Shown here piece after piece: positions 7,001 through 13,997 of a DNA stretch of 27,155 nucleotides (the first letter of the stretch is position 1; every line of letters begins with the position of its first letter). Under the pieces are notes generated by a model. It was not told the DNA's origin and searched no databases. It was given only the letters and a program-made list of their open reading frames with translations. The stretch is from the NCBI GenBank assembly GCA_039934475.1, contig JBDTMC010000041.1:1-27155 (forward strand), given 5' to 3'. The position numbers and the translations under genes are program-made. This DNA is from JBDTMC01 sp039934475 (GTDB lineage: Bacteria > Acidobacteriota > Terriglobia > Bryobacterales > Bryobacteraceae).

Positions 7001-8656
7001 ATGTTAGTGAAATTGGGGCATTGTTTCGAATTGGTACTCGCTGCGAGTGGGGTGATTAGGACACACCAGCGGGTCAGGGTGTACCACTGGGCGGCTGGAG
7101 TAACTCTGCTGGCGACTACGCTGGCGGGGGCACAGACGCAGCTTCCACTGGTGAGTTCTGGAGGAGTTGTGAATGCCGCCTCTTACGCCCAGCCGATTGC
7201 ACCGCGATCGATCGTTTCCATCTTCGGGTCAAATCTCGCTTCGGTAACTCAATCAGCCGAGACAACGCCACTGCCTTTTGAGATTGCCGGAACTTCAGTA
7301 ACTTGGAATGGAATCAAAGCGCCCCTGTTTTTCGTTTCTCCCTCACAGATCAACCTGCAAGTGCCCTCCTCTCTGGAAGGAATTCTCGATCCGTCGCAAA
7401 CAACCTTTACAAACGCTGCTGTGGTGGTAACTACGAGTTCCGGCAGCAGTGCCTCAGTGCAGGTGCCGCTATACGATGAGAGTCCTTCCGTTTTTAGCGT
7501 GGACGGTAGTGGATGCGGGCGAGCGGCCGCATTGAATGTTGCCACCGACGGCAGCGTCACATTGAACTCGCCGGAGAATAGCGCCGCACCGGGCGACATC
7601 ATTAGCCTGTTTGGGACCGGTCTGGGACAAATCTGGAATCCTCCTCCGGACGGTACACCTGCGTCCATCCAAAACTTCAAGGGTGGTGTTGGAGCTTGGA
7701 TAGACGGCGAGTCTGCGTACACTCTGTATGCTGGCCCAGCACCGTCTTTAGTGGGGGTGGACCAAGTAAATGTGCTGATTCCGAGTAATGCGCGCGAGGG
7801 CTGCTCCGTGCCGGTCACCCTTATTCAGAGTCCGCAATTGACGGTAAGCATTCATTCAGGCCGCGGGCAGTGCACCGACCCACCGCTTGCAACGTTCGGC
7901 CAAGCAATTCTAGCGAAGACAATCAGCACGGGCACAGCCAGTGACGGAGAGGCCGATTCCTTCACTGCCGTCCTCTCCGAAGCGCCAGGGCTGCAGCAGG
8001 CTCCCCCACTTCAGTTGGGAGTATTCGGCTTAGGGTGGGGGAATTCTTACTTGACGGTTGTATCCCGGTCGTGCAATGTGTCGGGTTACACCAATCCATC
8101 CGCCGGCACCGTCGCTGTTTTCTCACAGAAGACCGGAAGCTCGCAGGCGGTTCAGCCCAGCGGACCGCCGGACGGCGTGACCTATCAACAGACGTTGCCA
8201 ACTGGCTTCGTTGGCACCGGCTCTTACACAATCTCCGGCGAGGGAAGTCCCCTGTCATTTCGTGGAGACGTAGTCATACCGGCACCGATTACCTTACAAA
8301 GCACCTTCCCGCCAGGAGCAGGCGTTCCAGGGGACCAACCGCTCACTATTACCTGGGCCGGGGGACAACCCGGAACGAAGGTGACAGTGACCGTTACGGC
8401 CTTGAGAGGTGTTGCTAATCAATATCAGATTGCTTCCGGCGACGGGAGCAAGGGTTCGCTCACATTCCCCTGTACTCGCAGCAACGGATTTTGCTATTTC
8501 GGAATCGTCAGTTCCCCGAAAGGCCAGATTACTGTGGAGTATTCTTCCGCGGCACCAACCACTATTCTGTTGCCGGAGGCTAGCGGGCAACTGCAGGCGA
8601 ATTGGATGTATCGCTGGGTCTTCGGCGGCTTGACGCTGGTTTCGGGCCCGCAATAG
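7001..8656 (+). CDS. Secreted protein with TIGR03437-type (Solibacter) module and unknown C-terminal domain
   Basis: Start at 7001 is supported by AGGAG eight bases upstream. The N-terminus has an unusually long charged section before a hydrophobic stretch ending LAGAQTQ, which looks like a signal peptide; an internal GTG at 7079 would give a shorter leader but has no good ribosome-binding site. Residues ~52-285 match the TIGR03437 module known from Candidatus Solibacter: VVNAASYAQPIAP, SIVSIFGSNLA, APLFFVSPSQINLQVP, APGDIISLFGTGLG and GVDQVNVLIP. That module usually sits at the C-terminus of large exported proteins; here it is N-terminal. It is followed by ~265 residues with six or seven cysteines, shared with the partial gene at 1-625. 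Enzymatic function is not evident; an extracellular or surface role is inferred. Its stop lies 12 bases from the convergent dsbA-like gene. Confidence 0.85.
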   Translation: MLVKLGHCFELVLAASGVIRTHQRVRVYHWAAGVTLLATTLAGAQTQLPLVSSGGVVNAASYAQPIAPRSIVSIFGSNLASVTQSAETTPLPFEIAGTSVTWNGIKAPLFFVSPSQINLQVPSSLEGILDPSQTTFTNAAVVVTTSSGSSASVQVPLYDESPSVFSVDGSGCGRAAALNVATDGSVTLNSPENSAAPGDIISLFGTGLGQIWNPPPDGTPASIQNFKGGVGAWIDGESAYTLYAGPAPSLVGVDQVNVLIPSNAREGCSVPVTLIQSPQLTVSIHSGRGQCTDPPLATFGQAILAKTISTGTASDGEADSFTAVLSEAPGLQQAPPLQLGVFGLGWGNSYLTVVSRSCNVSGYTNPSAGTVAVFSQKTGSSQAVQPSGPPDGVTYQQTLPTGFVGTGSYTISGEGSPLSFRGDVVIPAPITLQSTFPPGAGVPGDQPLTITWAGGQPGTKVTVTVTALRGVANQYQIASGDGSKGSLTFPCTRSNGFCYFGIVSSPKGQITVEYSSAAPTTILLPEASGQLQANWMYRWVFGGLTLVSGPQ

Positions 8657-8668
8657 ATTGACGAGTTG

Positions 8669-9550
8669 TTAGTGGAGCGCGGCGGTTTTTACGGGCGCTT
8701 TCAATTCCTGTTCGATGAGGTCTTTGAGGAGTTCGAACCGGACGGCGCCGTTGTAATGCCGGCCGTTTAGGAACAGCGTGGGTGTGCCTTCCACGCCGGC
8801 GCGCTCGCCGTCTTCCTGGTCGCGGGCGACGGCTTTTTTGATCTCGGGCGAATCCATGTCGGCGAGGAACCGCTTCTGGTCGATGCCGGCGGCAACGGCG
8901 AGCATGAGGATGGTGGGCCGGTCAATGCGCCCCTTGGCGGCAAACATCGCGTCGTGAAGAGGCCAGAACTTGCCTTGTTTGTGGGCGGCCAGAGCAGCAG
9001 CGGCAGCGACGGCGGCTTGTGAGTGGTTGTCGAGCGGGAACTGCTTGAAGATGAGCTTCACGTCGGCCGGGTAAGCGGCCATCAGTTGCTTCAATTGCGG
9101 AATCGCGGCGACACAGTAGGGGCACTGAAAATCGGAGAACTCGACGATGGTGATGCGCGCGCCGGCGGGGCCGGAAACGGGGGAACCGGCGGTGGGAATA
9201 TCAACCTTGTCGCCGAGCACGCGGGTGTCGCGTTTGACGCCCTGCCCGGGCTTGGACGCTTTCATCGCGGCAAGCGCCTGCTCGCCGGTCATCCCCTTGT
9301 GCAGACTTTCCACCAGCACCGCGGACATGCCACGGCTGAATGCGCAGTTTGGATCCTTGATGCGGCATTCGGCGAGTTTCATACCACAGCCGCAGGAGCA
9401 ATCACTGTCGCGCAGGAGTTTCAGCGCGGTGGCTTTCTGAGCCGGCGTGAGAGCACTGAGATCGACGGATGGCAGGGCATCCACCGTCTTCCAATCCTGG
9501 GCGAACAGGCAAACCGCTATGGCGAGAACGACGAGGATGCGGCGCTTCAT
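8669..9550 (-). CDS. Exported DsbA-family thiol oxidoreductase with cysteine-rich N-terminal segment
   Basis: 293 residues from the ATG at 9550; the frame stays open further upstream, but MKRRILVVLAIAVCLFAQ is a good signal peptide, so the longer reading is not used. Residues ~33-100 form a small domain with the cluster CSCGCGMKLAECRIKDPNC (C51, C53, C55, C62, C69). It resembles metal- or heme-handling CxxC-like segments, and its role is unknown to me. Residues ~130-285 are a DsbA-type thioredoxin fold with FSDFQCPYC (C143/C146), an alpha-helical insertion and cis-Pro257 in EGTPTLF. It should catalyse disulfide formation or isomerisation in exported proteins. A match is the neighbouring exported protein with several cysteines, though that link is inference. 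The start lies directly behind AAGAGGA with almost no spacer, which is unusual. Confidence 0.88.
   Translation of the reverse strand: MKRRILVVLAIAVCLFAQDWKTVDALPSVDLSALTPAQKATALKLLRDSDCSCGCGMKLAECRIKDPNCAFSRGMSAVLVESLHKGMTGEQALAAMKASKPGQGVKRDTRVLGDKVDIPTAGSPVSGPAGARITIVEFSDFQCPYCVAAIPQLKQLMAAYPADVKLIFKQFPLDNHSQAAVAAAAALAAHKQGKFWPLHDAMFAAKGRIDRPTILMLAVAAGIDQKRFLADMDSPEIKKAVARDQEDGERAGVEGTPTLFLNGRHYNGAVRFELLKDLIEQELKAPVKTAALH
8769..9243. repeat. Long direct repeat, copy B (475 bp)
   Basis: Identical to 5958-6432 over 475 bp, inside the intact dsbA-like gene. As this copy sits in a complete gene with signal peptide and N-terminal domain, it is the likelier source of the sequence. Confidence 0.92.
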
Positions 9551-9584
9551 TCCTCTTATTGTAGGGCAAGGTCGAGGTCCTTGA

Positions 9585-9599
9585 AGTCCCTGCGGGACT
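9585..9599. terminator. Short perfect hairpin between yjbQ and dsbA-like genes
   Basis: AGTCCC (9585-9590) and GGGACT (9594-9599) form a six-pair stem with a three-base loop in the 103-bp gap between the stop of the yjbQ-like gene and the start of the dsbA-like gene on the minus strand. It could end yjbQ transcription. No T-tract follows, so the call is weak. Confidence 0.3.
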
Positions 9600-9653
9600 G
9601 GGAAGGCAGGAGACAGGAGACGGTTATCACTTCTATGATCTTGCTCTAAGAAG

Positions 9654-10067
9654 CTACTCACCCATTACCTTGATGATGAGGCGTTTTGGACGCTGGCCGT
9701 CGAATTCGGCGTAATAGACTTCCTGCCACGGGCCGAGATCGAGTTTGCCCGCAGTAACCGGAACGATCACCTGGTGGTGAACAAGCAGGCTCTTCAGGTG
9801 CGAATCGCCATTGGTTTCGCCGGTGTGATGGTGCTGGTAATCCATGCGGAAGGGCGCCAGCTTTTCCAGCCACGCATCGATGTCCTGGAGCAGGCCGTCC
9901 TCAGCGTCGTTTACCCAGACTCCGGCGGTGATGTGCATGGCGGAGACGAGGATCATGCCCTCCTGAATGCCGCTTTTATCGAGGGCGGCGCGCACTTCGG
10001 CGGTGATGTTGACGTATTGGCGGTGTTGCTGAGTGCGAAAGGTGAGGTACTCGGTGTGGGCCTTCAT
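9654..10067 (-). CDS. yjbQ: YjbQ/UPF0047 family protein
   Basis: 137 residues from the ATG at 10067; the frame remains open upstream, but family similarity starts at MKAHTEYLTFRT. Family hallmarks in order: the HITAGVWVNDAEDGLLQD block (~residues 45-62), YQHHHTGETNGDSHLKSLL, the VIVPVTAGKLDLGPWQ turn and the RLIIKVMGE end. YjbQ-family proteins are small trimeric cytosolic proteins; a minor thiamine phosphate synthase activity has been reported for E. coli YjbQ, but the physiological role is unsettled. Length is normal. Its start codon lies 22 bases from the divergent start of the dinB-like gene, so the two must share a very compact promoter region. Confidence 0.93.
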   Translation of the reverse strand: MKAHTEYLTFRTQQHRQYVNITAEVRAALDKSGIQEGMILVSAMHITAGVWVNDAEDGLLQDIDAWLEKLAPFRMDYQHHHTGETNGDSHLKSLLVHHQVIVPVTAGKLDLGPWQEVYYAEFDGQRPKRLIIKVMGE

Positions 10068-10077
10068 AGAGCGAGGA

Positions 10078-10083
10078 TATACT
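10078..10083 (+). promoter_or_regulatory. Candidate -10 element of the dinB-like gene
   Basis: TATACT ends six bases before the ATG at 10090, so transcription would begin at or next to the start codon (leaderless message). No consensus -35 is visible at the usual distance. Confidence 0.3.
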
Positions 10084-10089
10084 GCGGGA

Positions 10090-10530
10090 ATGGACAAAAA
10101 GGAATTGATTGAGACAATCCGGTTGTCAGTGGAAGGGGAGGCTTGGCACGGGCCGTCGGTGAAGGAGGTTCTGGAAGGAGTGACCGCAGAAGCGGCCGCG
10201 TGGAAGCCGCCGGCCGGGCTGCACTCGATTGCGGAACTCACGCTGCATATCACGGCATGGATGGAGGAGATTGTAGAGCGGCTGGAAGGGCGGCACCATA
10301 AAGAACCGCCACGTGGGAATTTCCCGCAAGCGACGGCGGATTGGGATGTCATCCGGGGCTTGCCGGGCGAAGCGCTGGCGCGCCTGCTGGACACGCTGGA
10401 GGCTTTTCCGGAAAGGCGCCTCTCCGAGCAGGCTCAGCCGGGATTCAGCTTTGCCGGATTGCTGAGCGGAGCGGCTCAACACAACGTCTACCACGCCGGG
10501 CAAATTGCTTTGCTGAAAAAACTGGCCTAA
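10090..10530 (+). CDS. DinB-family (DinB_2) metal-binding four-helix protein
   Basis: 146 residues. The start at 10090 (MDKKELIETIRLSVEGEAWHGPSV) matches the usual beginning of the family; an in-frame extension upstream would overlap yjbQ. The helical bundle carries the expected His triad: H53 in LTLHITAW, and H131 and H135 in QHNVYHAGQIALLKK, the conserved final-helix motif. Members bind a divalent metal; many act as thiol-dependent transferases or have no known substrate. None can be assigned here. The likely message is leaderless or nearly so. The gene converges on glycerol kinase with a ~116-bp gap. Confidence 0.88.
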   Translation: MDKKELIETIRLSVEGEAWHGPSVKEVLEGVTAEAAAWKPPAGLHSIAELTLHITAWMEEIVERLEGRHHKEPPRGNFPQATADWDVIRGLPGEALARLLDTLEAFPERRLSEQAQPGFSFAGLLSGAAQHNVYHAGQIALLKKLA

Positions 10531-10646
10531 ACCGCCGCGGCCGGTTAGGAAAAAAATTGGTACAGGCACGAGTTTCCTCCCTTGAGAAGTTCTGTATTTT
10601 CAGTAGCCTACAGGGGTCGGAAAGTCATGCCAGCCCCATTTTTCGG

Positions 10647-12125
10647 TTAGCCTCGGGCTCTGGTGACAGCTTTCTTCCAGCCGTCGAAGAGAGTCTCTTT
10701 TTGATCGATAGACATTTTGGGCTCGAAGACACGATCGGCTTTCCAGAAGGTCTCCAGTTCAGCTTCGTTTTGCCAGTAGCCGGTGGCGAGCCCGGCTAGA
10801 TACGCTGCGCCTAAAGCCGTTGTCTCGATGTCGGCGGGGCGGACGAGGGGACAGCCTAAGATGTCGGCTTGGAATTGCATGAGGAAGTTATTCGCAGACG
10901 CCCCTCCGTCTACTCGCAGTTCCTTTAGTTTCTCGCCGCTGTCGGCTTGCATGGCATCTACCAGCTCTCTGGTTTGGTAGGCGATGCTTTCGAGGACCGC
11001 TCGGACGATGTGGGCGCGGCCGGTTCCCAACGTCATACCGGATACCATGGCGCGGGCGGCGGAGTCCCAGTGGGGGGCTCCGAGACCGACGAAGGCGGGG
11101 ACGAAGTAGACTCCTCCGGTGTTCTCCACGGATTCGGCGATGGGCTCGCTGTCGGGGGCCGTTGCGATGAGGCCCGCCTTATCACGGAGCCATTGGACGG
11201 CGGCTCCGGCGACGAAGACACTGCCTTCCATGGCGAATTGGCCGTTGGCGTCAAGAGACGCGGCGCGAGTGGTGATGAGACGGTTGGTGGAACGAGGCGC
11301 CTTACTTCCGGTGTGGAGGAGGGCGAAACAGCCGGTTCCGTAGGTGTTCTTGGAGAGGCCAGAGCGGAAGCAGGCTTGGCCGAAAAGGGCGGCTTGCTGG
11401 TCTCCGGCGATTCCAGCGATGGGGATCTCGGCTCCGAGAATATCTCCGGAGGTGACGCCGACGACTGCGCTGCTGGGGACGATGCGGGGGAGCATGGCGC
11501 GGGGGATGTCGAAGATGTCGAGGAGATCACTGTCCCATGCGCCGGTGTCGAGGTTCATGAGCATCGTGCGGGAGGCGTTGGAGAAGTCGGTGACGTGGGC
11601 GGCTCCGGCGGTGAGTTTCCAGATGAGCCAGGTGTCAACGGTGCCGAAGAGGAGATCGCCCGCGGCGGCGCGGGCGCGGGACCCGGGCACGTGATCGAGG
11701 ATCCATTGCAGTTTGCTGCCGGAGAAGTAGGCGTCCACGACCAGGCCGGTTTTCTGAGTGATACCGGGGCCGGCGGGCGAGGCGGCGAGTTTGGCGCACG
11801 CATCGGCGGTGCGGCGGCATTGCCAGACGATGGCGGGCGCGATGGGCTGGCCGGTGGCGCGGTCCCAAACGATGGTGGTCTCGCGCTGGTTGGTAATGCC
11901 GATGCCGGCGATGGCGGAGGGGGGTACGGCGGCGCGTTCAATGGTGCGGTGGGCGGCGAGGAGTTGTGCGTTCCAGATGCCTTCGGCGTCCTGCTCTACC
12001 CAGCCGGGGTGGGGGAGGGTGGTTTCGAGCGGACTGGACTCCATGGCGAGGCGTTCGCCGGCTTTATTGTAAAGAACCGCGCGGGCGCTGGTAGTTCCTT
12101 CATCAAGAGACAGGATATATTGCAC
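10647..12125 (-). CDS. glpK: Glycerol kinase
   Basis: Catalyses ATP-dependent phosphorylation of glycerol to sn-glycerol 3-phosphate in the cytoplasm, feeding lipid synthesis or glycolysis. 492 residues, close to the usual ~500. FGGY-kinase motifs in order: DEGTTSAR (phosphate 1), GITNQRETTIVWDR, DAYFSGSKLQWILD, GTVDTWLIWKLT, HVTDFSNASRTMLMN, GIAGDQQAALFGQ (catalytic Asp), NTYGTGCF, and the C-terminal ATP-site blocks DGGASANNFLMQFQADIL and ETTALGAAYLAGL. Translation starts at GTG (12125): an in-frame stop lies just upstream, and the next Met falls after the essential DEGTTS motif. No glpF or glpD is next to it, so it is not in a classical glp operon. The divergent gene starts only 25 bp away. 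Confidence 0.96.
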   Translation of the reverse strand: MQYILSLDEGTTSARAVLYNKAGERLAMESSPLETTLPHPGWVEQDAEGIWNAQLLAAHRTIERAAVPPSAIAGIGITNQRETTIVWDRATGQPIAPAIVWQCRRTADACAKLAASPAGPGITQKTGLVVDAYFSGSKLQWILDHVPGSRARAAAGDLLFGTVDTWLIWKLTAGAAHVTDFSNASRTMLMNLDTGAWDSDLLDIFDIPRAMLPRIVPSSAVVGVTSGDILGAEIPIAGIAGDQQAALFGQACFRSGLSKNTYGTGCFALLHTGSKAPRSTNRLITTRAASLDANGQFAMEGSVFVAGAAVQWLRDKAGLIATAPDSEPIAESVENTGGVYFVPAFVGLGAPHWDSAARAMVSGMTLGTGRAHIVRAVLESIAYQTRELVDAMQADSGEKLKELRVDGGASANNFLMQFQADILGCPLVRPADIETTALGAAYLAGLATGYWQNEAELETFWKADRVFEPKMSIDQKETLFDGWKKAVTRARG

Positions 12126-12135
12126 TCCGGCATTT

Positions 12136-12141
12136 TATAAT
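12136..12141 (+). promoter_or_regulatory. Candidate -10 element of the 12151 gene
   Basis: A perfect TATAAT lies nine bases before the ATG at 12151 in a 25-bp gap between divergent starts. It implies a leader of two or three bases at most. On the opposite strand the same A/T-rich patch could serve glpK. No clear -35 is seen. Confidence 0.35.
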
Positions 12142-12150
12142 GGATTGCAT

Positions 12151-12585
12151 ATGTTCTTCCGCCGCCAGAAAGTAAAAATCGACACGTTCGAAGATCGCCT
12201 GCAGAGCGTGCAGCAGGCCGGGTTCGCGGTAACGCGCGACGGAGGGGGCCGCCCAAAGGTGACGCGGAACGGGTTTGCCGCGGTGGTGGAAGAGACGGAA
12301 GGCGGGAAAGCAGCCTTGTTGCACACGGGGCTGAGCATGGGAAGCGAGGTCGGATTGTTGACCGATCTTGGCTATCAGAAGGTGTTTGAAACTCCGGGCG
12401 GGGTGAGGGAGGCGGCGACGGCGCCACAGCTGCATATGCTGCACGACTTCACGGAAGATCTACGCGAGGCGCTGGGGATGACGAGCCTGTATAACGAGGG
12501 GTTGGGAACAACCAATGAGCGCCACGTCTACGACCGTGTTGTGAACCGCGACAAAGGCGTGCCGCAGCGCCCGTGGGAGAGATAG
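12151..12585 (+). CDS. Conserved-looking hypothetical protein, 144 aa
   Basis: Starts at ATG 12151 (MFFRRQKVKIDTFEDRLQSVQQAGF); a TTG six bases earlier is possible but unnecessary. Soluble, without signal peptide or membrane segment. A mixed alpha/beta first half (FAVTRDGGGRPKVTRNGFAAVVEE) precedes LLTDLGYQKVFETPGG and an acidic helical part with LHMLHDFTEDLREALG. The C-terminus is NERHVYDRVVNRDKGVPQRPW. I do not recognise the family. Clean codon use and a tight fit between glpK and the regulator gene (11-bp convergent gap) support a real gene. No function is proposed. Confidence 0.75.
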   Translation: MFFRRQKVKIDTFEDRLQSVQQAGFAVTRDGGGRPKVTRNGFAAVVEETEGGKAALLHTGLSMGSEVGLLTDLGYQKVFETPGGVREAATAPQLHMLHDFTEDLREALGMTSLYNEGLGTTNERHVYDRVVNRDKGVPQRPWER

Positions 12586-12596
12586 CCGGTTTGTTT

Positions 12597-13892
12597 CTAC
12601 TCCGCCGCGACCGCAACTGTGCGGCGCGGCGTCGCGCGCAGGTTGAACTTGTCCATACGATAAATTAGCGTCTTGCGCGTGAGGCCGAGGTAGCGCGCGG
12701 CACGGGTCTGATTGCCGTTGAAGCGTTCGAGGGAGCGCATGAGAAGTTCCCGCTCCACGGCTTCGAGGCTGATGCCGTCGGCGGGCAGTTCCAGGCGCAG
12801 GGTTTCGATAGCCGAGGCATCCTGGTTCATCTGCTCCGGAAGATCTTCCACACTGAGCTGATTGCCGGAGGCGATGACGGTAAGGCGCTCGACGAGGATT
12901 TCCAACTCATCCACATTCCCGGGCCAGTGCCAGCGGCGGAGGCGCGCCAGGAGGGGTTCGCCGATGGTAATCCCGGATTTGGCGTGACGTTCAGACGAGG
13001 CGGTGAGGAAGCGACTGACCAGTTCCGGGAGATCCTGCAAGCGATCACGGAGAGGCGGCAGTTCAATCTGAACGGCGGCGAGGCGGAAGTAGAGGTCGCG
13101 GCGGAACTGGCGGGCATCCATGGCCTGGGCGAGATTGAGGCCAGTGGCGACGATGACGCGGACGGAGGGGTCTTCGAGAATCCGTAGCAGGGCGCCTTGG
13201 GCGGGGGCGTCCAGGTCGGCCACTTCGTCAATATATAGCGTCAGGTCGCGATCAGACGCGAGGGAATCCAGTTCGTCCGAGGATGGCGCTTCTAGGGCGA
13301 GAAACCGCTCGCGGCCGCTAGCGTTATGAATGGCGCGGGCGAGGGTCAGCTTTTCGGTTCCGGCCTCACCGCGAATGAGGATGGGGGAATGCGAGGACGC
13401 GGCGCGGGCGGCCACATCGAGCGCGTGGAGGAGGGAAGGCGAACTTCCAGCGAGGGCTTCGAAGCCGGCGCGGCGGTTGAGCGTCTCGCGAACCTGCCTG
13501 GTGGCGGCGTTGTTTTCGTGATGGCGGAGGGCTGCTTTGAGGGCAATGGCGAGGCGGCCGAAGGGGGCGGGCCAACCAATGTAATCCCAGGCGCCGGACC
13601 GCATCACCTGGACGGCGGTATCCACCGATGGGGCGGTGTCGATGAAGATGAGCGGAGCCTGTTGAGGACCACCGGCGGCGGGGAGAGCGGGAAGCGTGCC
13701 GCCATTGTGGACGAGGAGAGTGACTGTGTCGGGTCCCGGTTCGCCATTAAGGGCGCTATCGAGTTCTACGCCAGCAGGGCGAAGTTCCTGTTCGAGCTGG
13801 GCAAATAGCTGAGAGCCGGCGCCGGTTACGGTGACGCGGCGAGTATCACGTGAATTTGGGAGGGAAGCTGCCAAAACTCCAGTAGCTAGCAT
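12597..13892 (-). CDS. Degenerate NtrC-like regulator: pseudo-receiver, AAA+ lacking GAFTGA, Fis-type HTH
   Basis: 431 residues in three parts. Residues ~20-125 resemble the second half of a receiver (VMRSGAWDYIGWPAPFGRLAIALKAAL), but the conserved Lys of the KP motif is Trp107, so phosphorylation-dependent signalling is doubtful. Residues ~145-345 are a sigma-54-activator-type AAA+ domain: Walker A is altered (GEAGTEKL, with Glu for the last Gly before Lys181), Walker B is present (LTLYIDEV), and FRRDLYFRLA, PPLRDR and WPGNVDEL are kept. The stretch that normally holds the GAFTGA loop is missing, leaving only a short APSSDELDSL segment between the first strand and Walker B. Residues ~378-418 are a Fis-type helix-turn-helix (NQTRAARYLGLTRKTLIYRM). 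Contact with sigma-54 is therefore unlikely; a DNA-binding regulator in the style of TyrR is inferred. AAGGAGA precedes the ATG by 11 bases. Confidence 0.85.
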   Translation of the reverse strand: MLATGVLAASLPNSRDTRRVTVTGAGSQLFAQLEQELRPAGVELDSALNGEPGPDTVTLLVHNGGTLPALPAAGGPQQAPLIFIDTAPSVDTAVQVMRSGAWDYIGWPAPFGRLAIALKAALRHHENNAATRQVRETLNRRAGFEALAGSSPSLLHALDVAARAASSHSPILIRGEAGTEKLTLARAIHNASGRERFLALEAPSSDELDSLASDRDLTLYIDEVADLDAPAQGALLRILEDPSVRVIVATGLNLAQAMDARQFRRDLYFRLAAVQIELPPLRDRLQDLPELVSRFLTASSERHAKSGITIGEPLLARLRRWHWPGNVDELEILVERLTVIASGNQLSVEDLPEQMNQDASAIETLRLELPADGISLEAVERELLMRSLERFNGNQTRAARYLGLTRKTLIYRMDKFNLRATPRRTVAVAAE

Positions 13893-13904
13893 TAATAATC
13901 ATTC

Positions 13905-13919
13905 TCCTTGAATCAAGGA
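13905..13919. promoter_or_regulatory. Palindromic candidate operator between divergent regulator genes
   Basis: TCCTTGA-A-TCAAGGA is a perfect seven-base inverted repeat with one central base. It lies 13-27 bp before the start of the NtrC-like gene and overlaps its AAGGAGA ribosome-binding site, about 80 bp before the nhaR-like gene. Position suits autoregulation by either product. Confidence 0.4.
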
Positions 13920-13997
13920 TAAATTCAACAGTAAAGATCGGACAAGTAGATAGTTTGGAACGCAGACTTCGATAAACTCGATGGATGGACGCTCACC

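Noticed and set aside
9551..9661. 37-residue extension before the DsbA-like signal peptide
   Set aside because: A good signal peptide begins at the ATG at 9550; the extension is not protein-like.
10068..10394. N-terminal extension of the YjbQ frame
   Set aside because: It overlaps the dinB-like gene antisense, and family similarity starts at the ATG at 10067.
10530..10556. AACCG/CGGTT hairpin followed by an A-run as terminator of the dinB-like gene
   Set aside because: The run is A on the plus strand, and on the minus strand the T-run precedes the stem, so it fits a Rho-independent terminator for neither gene.
10947..12140. 397-codon plus-strand frame opposite glycerol kinase
   Set aside because: Gly/Glu/Asp-rich mirror of the glpK frame with no recognisable motif; glpK is unambiguous.
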